Origin: Chryseobacterium lathyri
Lineage (GTDB): Bacteria; Bacteroidota; Bacteroidia; Flavobacteriales; Weeksellaceae
Length of the DNA: 64,000 nucleotides
Assembly (NCBI RefSeq): GCF_030812195.1
Contig: NZ_JAUSSF010000001.1
Span: forward strand, 1,240,001-1,304,000
Direction of reading: 5' to 3'
Shown here: positions 18,082-26,164 of the stretch, one piece after another
Layout of the letters: each line of letters opens with the position of its first letter
Position numbering within the stretch: the stretch's first letter is position 1
The notes under the pieces: model-generated
The model's input: the letters and a program-made list of their open reading frames with translations, nothing else
Told to the model about the DNA's origin: nothing
The model's database searches: none
Position numbers and translations under genes: made by a program

Positions 18082-19210
18082 AGTCTTCTTTTTTATAATT
18101 TTCTTCCGCAGATTTCTTAGCCCGCCAGTAGGATCTGGGATTGCTGAATCCTGCCATCAGAGCAAGTTCTTCCTGGTTTTTATCTTCATTCTCTGTCTTT
18201 TGCCGGAGGTATTCTACTTCTTTCAGACGCCAGAGGTTATTATATTGTGAGAAATTTACACCAAATGTTTTATTGATAAATCCCGAAAGATAGGTTCTGT
18301 TGGTTTCGAAATGTTCTACCAGGTCATTCATTTTAAAGGCTGCATTCAGATAAGGTTTGCTTTTTTCATAATATTGTTCCAGTTCTTCCTTACTGAGAAT
18401 CGGCGAAGTACTTATCTCTAAATGGGCCTGATATCTTTCATTGCTGGAAGCCATTGAAATAATATCTCCTCCGGAGATCATGACCGTATGGTTTTCGTTA
18501 AAGGACAGTATCATATAGTTTCTGGCCAGCATATTATAGACAATGATTATATGCTGCACCGGAATAAGAAGTATCATGACCCATAATATATTGATATTCC
18601 AGGCTCCGTTAAAAACAGACAGAATGGTAAATAGTCCGCGCAATGACATCCAGAGTTCCATCCAGCGCGTTACCCTGCCTTTTTCTACTCCATAATTTCT
18701 GATCAGTTTCTTCTTATACCGGTAAATCCGTATACTCCCTGCTATTGTATAAATCAAAACAGAAAAAAAGGCAGAAGCATATACATAGGGCATAAAAAAT
18801 GTTGAAATAACATCATCTGACAGCTGCTGAATTCCGACAAAAGATCCCATAAAGATTCCTGATACCAGCAGTAGCAGCAGAGGGATAATATATTGAAATT
18901 TTATATGATGCAGATTTGCACCTTTTACTGGCGTCAGTATACATATGAAATGGTATAAAAAAACCTGGCTTGCCTGCAACAGGAAACATCCCATTGGGAT
19001 AAAGTATTTCAACTGATCTTCATATACGGGATAGAGCTGTGCATAAAACCAACTGAGAATCATAAAAGCAAAGTAAATGATCAGTATCTTCTTAGCCTTA
19101 TGCTCAGCCCTGGTCAGCTCCTGTCCGTAAGCGATGCTAAAGAGCATACCGCAGGTAAGCGAGGATATCATAGGAAGAGAAATATATATATTATTGAATA
19201 GCTCTACCAT
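18071..19210 (-). CDS. Membrane-embedded AraC-type regulator (first of a tandem pair)
   Basis: 379 residues: about seven membrane helices in residues 5-235, a short cytoplasmic linker, then an AraC-type HTH (about 280-375) with NDLVEHFETNRTYLSGFINKTFG, LKEVEYLRQ and LALMAGFSNPRSYWRAKK. Overlaps the downstream paralogue by 11 bp, so the two are made together. Upstream lie a TATTTTTG -7-like box (19244-19251) and a perfect palindrome at 19469-19488 that could be an operator. Regulated genes are not known; the flanking surface-protein clusters are the obvious candidates. Confidence 0.82.
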   Translation of the reverse strand: MVELFNNIYISLPMISSLTCGMLFSIAYGQELTRAEHKAKKILIIYFAFMILSWFYAQLYPVYEDQLKYFIPMGCFLLQASQVFLYHFICILTPVKGANLHHIKFQYIIPLLLLLVSGIFMGSFVGIQQLSDDVISTFFMPYVYASAFFSVLIYTIAGSIRIYRYKKKLIRNYGVEKGRVTRWMELWMSLRGLFTILSVFNGAWNINILWVMILLIPVQHIIIVYNMLARNYMILSFNENHTVMISGGDIISMASSNERYQAHLEISTSPILSKEELEQYYEKSKPYLNAAFKMNDLVEHFETNRTYLSGFINKTFGVNFSQYNNLWRLKEVEYLRQKTENEDKNQEELALMAGFSNPRSYWRAKKSAEENYKKEDYGN

Positions 19211-19468
19211 GCAGATATATGTTTAAATAGTTATTAGATTGTACAAAAATATAACATTCAGGTCTATGTTTTAATAAAATAATTTTTTCTAACCGGATTC
19301 TAATACCTTTATAAAACAGGATTCCCGGAAATAAGCATCACCGGGCACTCGGGATTTCCAGGTTGAACATCATCACAGATCAACACGTTATCATTCCGTT
19401 CCAGGTCATGCTATCCCGCCCTTCAGGTGAGTAATTTTTCACCATCCATTTCTGTACTATCTCAGGTA

Positions 19469-19488
19469 AGTATATAACTGTATATACT
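19469..19488. promoter_or_regulatory. Perfect palindrome, candidate operator upstream of the AraC pair
   Basis: AGTATATA-ACTG-TATATACT: two 8-bp arms with perfect complementarity and a 4-bp centre, in the 450-bp gap upstream of the tandem AraC-type genes. AT-rich palindromes arise easily by chance, so this is only a candidate. Confidence 0.35.
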
Positions 19489-19658
19489 ACAAAGCGTAAT
19501 GCCATGTAGTAAAAACGGTTCTGTTTATCTAAAAGGGGGGATGGATAGGAGAATCAGCAGAGGTTTCAGGTACTTCCGCTAATTGCTTTAGAGCTATGTA
19601 TTATCAGAAAACAGCTTCTATCCTGATGATGGAGTATAAGCCATAAACCGGTAACCTT

Positions 19659-19985
19659 TTAAAAAATTTTCTTCCATTTGGCTATGGTATTGCGGCTGAT
19701 TCCCAGTTCTCTTGACAATTCAGCATTCGTCAGATCATTTTCATACTGGTATCTCAATATCTTTGCAATGGAATTTTCGTCATAGGACCTGTGGGTTCTT
19801 TTGACCCTGTTCCTGCCAAATATAATCCTGTTGATCTGAATCACATCAAGAGCCGAAATCTGTCTTTTTTCAAGAATCTCATGGCAATATTGTTTTTTTT
19901 CAGGATGCTTCATCTCCAGGATATCAGCATAAATGCGCTTATAATCAGGAATTCCGTAGATGGTTTCTTTTTTACTTTTTTTCAT
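19659..19985 (-). CDS. Small helix-turn-helix protein
   Basis: 108 residues, very basic. The C-terminal half (about 70-108) is a Homeodomain/HTH_28-like motif: IAKILRYQYENDLTNAELSREL followed by GISRNTIAKWKKIF, as in the N-terminal domain of transposases and in small regulators. There is no catalytic DDE part, so it is not an intact transposase. It starts 9 bp after the 95-residue gene, in the run HTH(22351)-81aa-surface protein-95aa-HTH(19659). Function unknown; a role as DNA-binding regulator of this cluster is inferred. Confidence 0.65.
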   Translation of the reverse strand: MKKSKKETIYGIPDYKRIYADILEMKHPEKKQYCHEILEKRQISALDVIQINRIIFGRNRVKRTHRSYDENSIAKILRYQYENDLTNAELSRELGISRNTIAKWKKIF

Positions 19986-19994
19986 CGTTTTTCT

Positions 19995-20282
19995 TTATAT
20001 TGAATCTTCTATAGAAGCGATGCTGATACTTTTAATGTTATCCGTTCTTTTTCTGATCAGCTTACCCAGGTAATATCTGTAAATAAATGTCTCATAAATC
20101 CGGCCCTCTTTAAAATACAGGTACAGGACCCTTGAGCTTTCCCATCTTGCTGCCTTCAGCGGATAGGACCAGTACCGGGACGGGAAAAAATTGAATCCGC
20201 AACCCAGGATATTCTTCGTTTCCTCCTTAGTCATTTCTAAAAGACTGATGATGGAATCCTTGTTGGATCTTGTATTTCTCAT
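19995..20282 (-). CDS. Small unknown protein, resembles the 81-residue protein at 21794-22039
   Basis: 95 residues, no signal peptide. The core MTKEETKNILG...WSY...RVLYLYFKEGRI has the same spacing as GKTRKEIYKAMG...WCY...TLLRIEFENDV in the 81-residue protein upstream, so the two may be distant paralogues. I do not recognise a named family. Coupled to the HTH gene at 19659-19985 (9-bp gap) and downstream of the surface-protein gene at 20507. Confidence 0.55.
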   Translation of the reverse strand: MRNTRSNKDSIISLLEMTKEETKNILGCGFNFFPSRYWSYPLKAARWESSRVLYLYFKEGRIYETFIYRYYLGKLIRKRTDNIKSISIASIEDSI

Positions 20283-20398
20283 ATCTCATTTTTTTAATCA
20301 TTTATCCGGGAGCCTTATCCTGAGTCCCTAAGAGCTTATCCTGTCATGTAGGGTCAGTAATTGAATTGGTAATAGTTTACCCGACAAATTTTAATTTA

Positions 20399-20478
20399 GC
20401 AGGTCAAAGGATTTTTTTTTGCAGCATAAAAACTACGTTCATCATTTGTTGTAAGAATCGTATTTCTCTTTGACCTGC
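20399..20478. repeat. Long-range inverted repeat between surface gene and 95-residue gene
   Basis: GCAGGTCAAAG (20399-20409) and its exact complement CTTTGACCTGC (20468-20478) enclose 58 nt. The interior contains CATCATTTGT, as do or nearly do the loops of the elements at 22146-22260 and 22891-23000. It may be a third, shorter member of that family, or an mRNA 3'-end stem. Confidence 0.5.
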
Positions 20479-20506
20479 ATAATTTCATGATATTCGGAAC
20501 TCCTTA

Positions 20507-21667
20507 TTATCGTATTTTCCTGATCTCTATGTAAGTAGCATTAGGATTACCATAAATAGGGCTTGATGTATTAACATTTGTATTATAATCTACCTTACGA
20601 AGATCAAATCTGGTAAGATAAGCAACTTTTAGCATATAAGATTGCCCTGCAATCAAATTCCGGACAATTGCTTTGGTACTACTCGTATAATAATGATTTG
20701 ATGTCTCAGAAGTCGGAAACTGCCTGTCTACTATTCTGCCCATCCATTGTCCGTTAAGATCTGTTACTCCTAATAATCTCATTCCATAAGTACCCCCAGT
20801 TACAAGATTGCTTTCACAAAAATTAAAATTAATTTCATAATCTCCACTCTCCGGAACTGTTATCCTTCCTGTATAAGGATCATAGGTATAGCCTGTATGA
20901 GGTTTTATCCCGTTGTCAGTAAAATTTCGTATCGGAGTTTGCACTTGCATTGCTCCATTTCCTGTGTTAGGATAATTATCTATTGCCTTGTTCAAATACA
21001 GAACATAGGTTCCAGCTGCCCCACCGCTTCCTCCGTTGCTTCCAGAAGTAAGCAAAGACCTCCAGCTCGTACCATCCCAGAAACAGTACCCGATATCTAG
21101 GAATAGCTGTCCTCCTACCTCTACTTTATTCGTGTTATATACGAGGGTTCCTTCCTTGGGATTAGCAACCGTTACATTATCCATATGATGTTGAAGGTGT
21201 ACTTTCGGGAGTATAACGCCTTTGTTGGAAGAAACAATTTCCAGGGCGGCAGAAGCGTGTGGGGTATCCGTGCCTATTCCTACCCTTCCATCGTCTTTTA
21301 CAGTAAAGTCAGTTCCGGTTGCCCTGGCACTTCCATCAGAATTAGCCCCTAGCTTTACGGCTGTACCGGCTGCATCATCTACCCAGGCATCTTTGGTAGG
21401 ATCTCCTCCGATAAGTGTCCATGCGGTACCGTTCCAGTAATGAAATCCGGTATTGATCAGATAGACCAGCTGGCCTTCTTTGGTACCGTTAGCCGTAAGG
21501 TCGTTTACCCTCGGGACAAGGATCCCGTCATTTCCCGTAACGGCTCCCAAATGATTTTTTGCATGAATATCAAGCGTTGCTTCCGGATGGGCATTGTTAA
21601 TCCCAACCTGCCCATATGCACTTAGTACAATAAAAGAGATGACCGCTGTCATTAATCTTTTTTTCAT
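20507..21667 (-). CDS. Exported surface protein of the QVGIN family
   Basis: 386 residues. Signal peptide about 1-19 ending SAYGQ, then VGINNAHPEATLDIHAKN, the start motif common to four proteins here (IGINTTQAH, VGINTSNPQ, VGINTTNPK). A second copy of the motif follows at about 131 (VGIGTDTPHASAALEIVSSNKG). Middle segments GLVYLINTGFHYWNGTAW and YCFWDGTSWRSLL repeat a YWNG.AW unit. The C-terminal part (about 235-386) looks like a beta-sandwich/C1q-like fold (YTYDPYTGRITVPESGDYEINF, TYIEIRKIR). Probably a secreted or surface fibre-like protein. Lies inside the run of small HTH and unknown genes and is likely co-transcribed with the 81-residue gene upstream. Confidence 0.75.
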   Translation of the reverse strand: MKKRLMTAVISFIVLSAYGQVGINNAHPEATLDIHAKNHLGAVTGNDGILVPRVNDLTANGTKEGQLVYLINTGFHYWNGTAWTLIGGDPTKDAWVDDAAGTAVKLGANSDGSARATGTDFTVKDDGRVGIGTDTPHASAALEIVSSNKGVILPKVHLQHHMDNVTVANPKEGTLVYNTNKVEVGGQLFLDIGYCFWDGTSWRSLLTSGSNGGSGGAAGTYVLYLNKAIDNYPNTGNGAMQVQTPIRNFTDNGIKPHTGYTYDPYTGRITVPESGDYEINFNFCESNLVTGGTYGMRLLGVTDLNGQWMGRIVDRQFPTSETSNHYYTSSTKAIVRNLIAGQSYMLKVAYLTRFDLRKVDYNTNVNTSSPIYGNPNATYIEIRKIR

Positions 21668-21793
21668 AATGCTGTGTTTTTTATTATGTTATTATTATTT
21701 GTTGGTAAGCCCAACTATTATTTAGTTCAGTTTTGTTTCAGTTATTGCCTGAAAGCCATCTCGCCCATCAATACATAAGTGTCAGGCATACTT

Positions 21794-22039
21794 TCAGGTC
21801 TCTTTTTTGTTTTTTAAAGGGAGTTCATATATGCATGTTGATGACAGGTGGCTGGCAACATCATTTTCAAACTCGATACGTAACAATGTTTTCCTGATCC
21901 GCCAGGAAATATCCACTGTATAGCACCATAAGCTGTTTTCTTTTTGATCCGGCAGCCTTCCCATGGCCTTATAGATTTCCTTCCTGGTTTTTCCCAGGAA
22001 ATTATAATTGACAATCTTGTTCTTTATTTTTAAATACAT
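21794..22039 (-). CDS. Small unknown protein next to the surface-protein gene
   Basis: 81 residues, basic, no signal peptide: a core GKTRKEIYKAMGRL..., then W-Y and RIEFENDV. It shares spacing with the 95-residue protein at 19995-20282. No family recognised. It sits 126 bp upstream of the surface-protein gene and 107 bp downstream of a structured element (22146-22260), the arrangement also seen at the HTH gene upstream. A role in expression of the surface protein is possible but unsupported. Confidence 0.5.
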   Translation of the reverse strand: MYLKIKNKIVNYNFLGKTRKEIYKAMGRLPDQKENSLWCYTVDISWRIRKTLLRIEFENDVASHLSSTCIYELPLKNKKET

Positions 22040-22145
22040 TGTTTTTTTATTAGCTACAAGAAAATAAAATATTGATTTTCAGAAGACTAAGATTAAAAAT
22101 GATGTTAATAATCTTATTGCACCTGGTATTCAGCATCTTAATAAG

Positions 22146-22260
22146 CAGACCTGATGGGGAGAAACCCTCCCCACCGACAGACTGTAATGGTATTGTAGGG
22201 TATTTTTTCATCATTTTTACGTTATCCGTATTTTTTAAAATACCATCAACAGTCTGTCGG
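22146..22260 (-). ncRNA. Candidate structured leader element, copy 1
   Basis: Minus-strand order: long stem arm CCGACAGACTGT..ATGGTATT (22239-22260), a loop with AAATGATGA, the matching arm (22174-22194), then a short hairpin GGGGAGG-GTTT-CTCCCC and CAGGTCTG (22146-22155). Copy 2 at 22891-23000 has the same order and size, but its long-stem sequence is different and still pairs. It lies upstream of the 81-residue gene. A plus-strand small peptide (RPDGEKPSPPTDC) is an alternative reading of the same bases. Confidence 0.5.
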
Positions 22261-22350
22261 GCCTGCATCATAAAAACACTTAAGTTAAGAATGTATCATA
22301 TTGAATAACAGTATCCTTCCTACCAGGAATAGTTTTTTAACAATCCATGT

Positions 22351-22806
22351 TTATTGTTTTCCTGCTCTTACCTGCCCATTGTATTTGGTTAGCCATTTAT
22401 ATAAGGTCGTCTTGGGAATTTTATAGTCTGCCATGACATCCTGTTTTGTTTTTTTCCCGGTCCCTATCAGCTCCAGTATAAACTGAATGATCTCAGGGGT
22501 ATAAATATTCTTTCTGAAAACAGGTAATGAAGTAAGAGTATCTTTCGGCGTTTTTTCACTTGTCATATCTCTGCTGGCAGGGGCATACAGCATAATATGC
22601 TGGGAGTACAACCTGAAAAAGTCATACCGCAGCAGCTTGCTCCAACGAAGCAATATGTCCGAACTAAGCGAAGAACAGGTAAACATTTCCCTGATCTCTT
22701 CTTCTGTAGCTCTCATAAATCCAACAATCCTGTCCATATCCAGATTGGATTCAATCACTCTCCTTCTGATAAAATCTCCTATGTGAATGTTTTTTAAATC
22801 TTCCAT
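22351..22806 (-). CDS. Small HTH protein with a transposase-like C-terminal HTH
   Basis: 151 residues from the ATG at 22806 (MEDLKNIHIG); an upstream in-frame ATG at 22866 would add 20 residues that do not look like part of the fold. The N-terminal half (IGDFIRRRVIESNLDMDRIVGFM, EEEIREMFTCSSLSSDILLRWSKLL) resembles a lambda-repressor-type helical domain. The C-terminal half (YTPEIIQFILELI, KKTKQDVMADYKIPKTTLYKWLTKYNG) is a Homeodomain-like HTH as found at the start of IS3-type transposases. No DDE domain. Probably a DNA-binding regulator domesticated from transposase parts. First gene of the cluster, 85 bp after structured element copy 2. Confidence 0.65.
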   Translation of the reverse strand: MEDLKNIHIGDFIRRRVIESNLDMDRIVGFMRATEEEIREMFTCSSLSSDILLRWSKLLRYDFFRLYSQHIMLYAPASRDMTSEKTPKDTLTSLPVFRKNIYTPEIIQFILELIGTGKKTKQDVMADYKIPKTTLYKWLTKYNGQVRAGKQ

Positions 22807-22890
22807 AATGTGCTGTTTATGCGTTATAATACCTACATTGGTTATTTTTATATTGATCATCTGCATTACCGGACACCTCTTTTATCTGAA

Positions 22891-23000
22891 CAGACCTGAT
22901 GAGGAGGAAACCTCCCCATCGGAAAACTGCCAGCATACTCATCATTTGTGTTTGTTTTTTCATCAACCGTGTTTTTATTGTATGCCTTAGAGTTTTCCCG
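22891..23000 (-). ncRNA. Candidate structured leader element, copy 2
   Basis: Same layout as 22146-22260. Long stem: CGGGAAAACT..GGCATAC (22980-23000) pairs with 22920-22938; loop with AAATGATGA; then hairpin GATGGGGAGG-TTT-CCTCCTCATC and CAGGTCTG (22891-22900). The 39-bp hairpin block aligns with copy 1 without gaps, while the long stem has changed on both arms. Precedes the HTH gene at 22351-22806 by 85 bp. Confidence 0.5.
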
Positions 23001-23126
23001 TCTGTACAAAAAAATAATAAAGGGATGTATTATTTAATCTTCATTTTCAGAACAGATAAAGGTTTATAAAAATTTTTATCCTGTTCTAAATTTTAATGAT
23101 CAGCAGTATTCCGAATTTTGATGAAG

Positions 23127-23240
23127 CAAAACTAAAGCTTCATTAGGAAGCATAAAGAAAAAAAGGTAAAAACCATAGCTGTCATTTTGTACATTACTAT
23201 TTACAATTTAAGCAATATACTGATTTACAGTAATTTAAAA
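23127..23240 (-). promoter_or_regulatory. Promoter region of the HTH/surface cluster, shared with 16724-16835
   Basis: Minus strand: CTGTAAATCAGTAT (23217-23230), 43-44 bp, TTTTTACCTTTTTTTC (23157-23172), 22 bp, -7 box TAGTTTTG (23127-23134). The transcript would start about 250 bp before the gene at 22806-22351 and include structured element copy 2. Confidence 0.55.
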
Positions 23241-23412
23241 TAAAACAGAAAATGAAAAAAAAATTTTTTGATTATTTATCCGAAAAAAGATGAATTATCT
23301 GAATTCACTTGAATCATTTTATATTTATTCGAGAAAAAAATTCAAAAATAATCGAAAAATATTGAACTATTTTTCACCAACCTTTGATATTTTCCATGAT
23401 AAAATTTCATTT

Positions 23413-23561
23413 TTATTGTCCGTTATCTGACTGGGTAGGTGTTGGAACCGAAAATTCAGTTGGTTCCGGAGATTCCTTCGTTACCCTATATTAGTCAGCC
23501 TGTTTTTTTCTTCCCATTGTTCGGCTGAGAGGCTGGTGAAATCTGTTCTTTCGATATTCAT
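23413..23561 (-). pseudogene. Frameshifted small peptide gene (about 48 codons)
   Basis: ATG at 23561 gives MNIERTDFTSLSAEQW and LTNIG, then a stop at 23481. One frame over, the sequence goes on VTKESPEPTEFSVP and TPTQSDNGQ to a stop at 23413. Restoring one base would give one peptide with a helical charged first half and a Pro/Thr/Glu-rich tail. The family is not recognised; a short secreted or peptide-like product is possible. Confidence 0.4.
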
Positions 23562-24117
23562 AACTGTGATTTTTGATGTTAAAATGTTGTGAACAGTTGA
23601 TCAACTTTTATTGGGGTAAAGTTGAATAATGCATTTTATATAAAATCACTACTTGTTCGTAGTACTGAAAGATTTATTTTATTTGCTATAAATATTTTCT
23701 ATGAAAAATGCTTACGGATAAAATATAAAAGTATCATGGGCTTAACTGACCAGTTTTCCGGAAGTGGCACTACCTGTCATAGTAGGGTTCGGTAGATTTA
23801 GGAGTAGATTTCCGGTTCAGGCCAAAAAGATACATTATAATGACAGAATCTGTCGCTTTACAGCAATATTTTTTACATAATATAAATTAAATGCAAATGA
23901 TAAAAAACATTTCTTAGTGATAAACTACCATTTTGTCTGAGACATCTTCAGATGTTCCAGATAATAATCAGAGCTATGATGACTATTCAATTTTTATAGA
24001 GGTAGCAAGTCGCTGAACCTCATTTCCTTTATGAATTTATTTTCCTCTGAATACTACCCATTTTTACTACTGAGAGTTTTTACAAGTGAAACTTATCTAT
24101 TATTGAAAAGAGCATTT
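23562..24117. other. AT-rich non-coding stretch
   Basis: About 550 bp without a convincing frame, repeat or hairpin between the small frameshifted gene and the coiled-coil membrane protein gene. I see nothing interpretable in it. Confidence 0.5.
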
Positions 24118-24684
24118 TTATTTCTTCTCTTTCTTCAATTTTTGATATTGTTTAAAATAATTGGTCAGCGATTTACTTTCCTTCGGATTTGATTTCTCCC
24201 ATGCCTCTAATGCCTCACTCTGCTTTTCATAATCAAGTAATTTTTGCCCCTCTATTATCACATTTCCCTGTGCTTTTATTTCCTGCAGAACTTCAGTTCT
24301 TATTTCCTGCTTTGTGCGAACACTCTCCTTATACCATTTCACTCCAGAAAGAGCACTAAAGATTCCTAGCCCCCACCCCGATATAATAATAAAAAAGGAG
24401 ACGTATAAAAGAGGTTTATAGTGATTGAAGTAATCTTTGTATGTTTCAAGCTGTTTCAGATCTTCTGGAGAAATTTCTACCTTGATATTCCCTACTTTTT
24501 CCTTTAGCTCTTTCAAGTTTTGCTCAATTAAGTTTTCTGTTCGTTTTAGCTTTTCGTTCATAATAGAAATTCCAGAACTTAGACTTTGAAATTCCTTGTA
24601 CAGAGATTCCGTTTCGATCTTGAGTTTTTTCATTAACTCTATAGGGTCGGGCCCTGCTGTATTAAAATTTTGATTTTCTTCCAT
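24118..24684 (-). CDS. Coiled-coil membrane protein of unknown function
   Basis: 188 residues. Residues 14-70 are a heptad-rich coiled coil (ELMKKLKIETESLYKEFQSL, LIEQNLKELKEKVGNI), a single membrane helix follows at about 92-113 (LLYVSFFIIISGWGLGIFSAL), and the tail (115-188) is long, charged and helical, ending QYQKLKKEKK. No catalytic motif. Similar small coiled-coil/TM proteins often occur in mobilisation modules of Bacteroidetes elements, but there is no relaxase beside it. Own promoter at 24837-24867; single gene, divergent from the GT9 gene. Confidence 0.7.
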   Translation of the reverse strand: MEENQNFNTAGPDPIELMKKLKIETESLYKEFQSLSSGISIMNEKLKRTENLIEQNLKELKEKVGNIKVEISPEDLKQLETYKDYFNHYKPLLYVSFFIIISGWGLGIFSALSGVKWYKESVRTKQEIRTEVLQEIKAQGNVIIEGQKLLDYEKQSEALEAWEKSNPKESKSLTNYFKQYQKLKKEKK

Positions 24685-24836
24685 AATTGATCTTTTAAAG
24701 GCTTCTTTCTTTGACTTCTAAAACAAATAATCTAGTTCTATAATGCTTCTGCTTATGAAAATTAAAATTAAGAAACTGGCTGAAAAAAATATCATAAATG
24801 ACTGAATATTATTAAAATAAAAACTCATTGACTTTA

Positions 24837-24867
24837 CAAAAGTAGAGCATAGTTTATATCAATCAAA
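24837..24867 (-). promoter_or_regulatory. Consensus Bacteroidetes promoter of the coiled-coil gene
   Basis: TTTG (24864-24867), exactly 19 bp, TACTTTTG (24837-24844): full match to TTTG-N19-TAnnTTTG, about 150 bp ahead of the start at 24684. Confidence 0.65.
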
Positions 24868-25048
24868 TTAATATTAATTTTTTATATTTTGTTTATAAAT
24901 TTTTGTAAAAATTTATAATTTAATATACATAGGTTAAAATATACTTAACAACTTCTGTATTGGTATGCCTCCCTGTTTTGATTGACATAGAGTGAAGATT
25001 GTAGTATAAACTTAACACGAAAATTAAAACAAAATATCTTCTTTATTT

Positions 25049-26089
25049 ATGAAAGTACCTAAACAACTCAACGCTGCCAGAAGAAAATTCATGCATAGCA
25101 TTACAAAAAACATAGGCAAGTCAAGTTCCTCTACAATACATGTTCAAAATACAGACATAAAAAAAATATTAATATCACGCCCAAATCATAGATTAGGCAA
25201 CATATTATTGCTTACACCCATTGTACAGGAGGTTACCAATACCTTTCCCAATGCCAGGATTGATTTATTTGTAAAAGGCAACATCTCTCCCACTATTTTT
25301 AAAAATTATGAAAATATTGATCGGATTATCCAACTTCCCAAAAAGCCTTTCAAAAATTTGTTTAAATATGTAAATGGCTGGTTTATGATGCGTTGGAAAA
25401 AATACGATTTGGTAATCAATTCAACCCACGGTTCGTCATCAGGAAAATTATCCACTCGGCTGGCCAATGCTAAATACAAATTTTACAGTGAATGGGATGA
25501 GGAAATTCATCTGAAACACTCCGATTATCAACACTCAGCCAAAAATGTAATATACAATCTGAGAAAATTCCTGACCCAATTGGGATTTGAAGAAAACATA
25601 AGCGAAATTCCTTATTTAAATATAAAATTAGATAAAGATGAAATTGAAACCGGTAAAAGAAAACTAAGCCAAATTTTCAATAACAATAACAAAACAATTT
25701 GTCTGTTTACAAATGCTACGGGAGATAAATGCTATTCCGAAAACTGGTGGAATTCTTTTTACATACATCTGCAATCTGAGTTTACTGATTATAACTTTGT
25801 AGAACTCCTGCCGGTGGAAAATATTTCTAAATTAAATTTTAAAATCCCAACTTTCTATAGCACCGATATCCGGGAAATGGGTTCATTCATTGCCAACGCC
25901 TGTATTTTTATCGCTGCTGATAATGGAGTAATGCATTTAGCAAGCGCATCGGGAACGCCAACATTAGGTTTATTTTCGGTTACTAATGAAAATATGTACA
26001 AACCTTACAATGATAAAAGCTTTTCTGTAGATACCAACCAGATCAATGCAGATGAAATACCGGGTCTGATAAAAAAATTACTTCAATAA
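25049..26089 (+). CDS. Glycosyltransferase family 9 (heptosyltransferase-like)
   Basis: 346 residues, usual length for GT9. Shows the two-domain GT-B pattern: N-terminal ILISRPNHRLGNILLLTPIVQEV (acceptor-side loop), and the C-terminal sugar-nucleotide site IAADNGVMHLASASGTPTLGLF. GT9 enzymes add heptose or related sugars to lipopolysaccharide core at the cytoplasmic face of the inner membrane. The next gene is an InaA/WaaP-type kinase 75 bp downstream, so the pair probably modifies LPS core. The exact sugar is unknown. Confidence 0.88.
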   Translation: MKVPKQLNAARRKFMHSITKNIGKSSSSTIHVQNTDIKKILISRPNHRLGNILLLTPIVQEVTNTFPNARIDLFVKGNISPTIFKNYENIDRIIQLPKKPFKNLFKYVNGWFMMRWKKYDLVINSTHGSSSGKLSTRLANAKYKFYSEWDEEIHLKHSDYQHSAKNVIYNLRKFLTQLGFEENISEIPYLNIKLDKDEIETGKRKLSQIFNNNNKTICLFTNATGDKCYSENWWNSFYIHLQSEFTDYNFVELLPVENISKLNFKIPTFYSTDIREMGSFIANACIFIAADNGVMHLASASGTPTLGLFSVTNENMYKPYNDKSFSVDTNQINADEIPGLIKKLLQ

Positions 26090-26164
26090 TGACTTGCAGG
26101 CCAATCTTGAGCCCACGTGAACTGAATTAAATTTGAATATATTAATACTGCCCCCCATGTTACT

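Noticed and set aside
22174..22260. Invertible promoter (phase switch) between inverted repeats
   Set aside because: The spacer is only about 45 bp and holds no TAnnTTTG box; no invertase gene in the window.
22072..22308. Plus-strand small frame with RPDGEKPSPPTDC, similar to a frame at 22787-22990
   Set aside because: The shared segment is the hairpin block of the structured elements; outside it the two frames do not align, so coding is less likely than structure. Kept as an alternative in the finding.
19659..22806. Intact insertion sequence based on transposase-like HTH proteins
   Set aside because: No DDE catalytic domain and no terminal inverted repeats around either gene.
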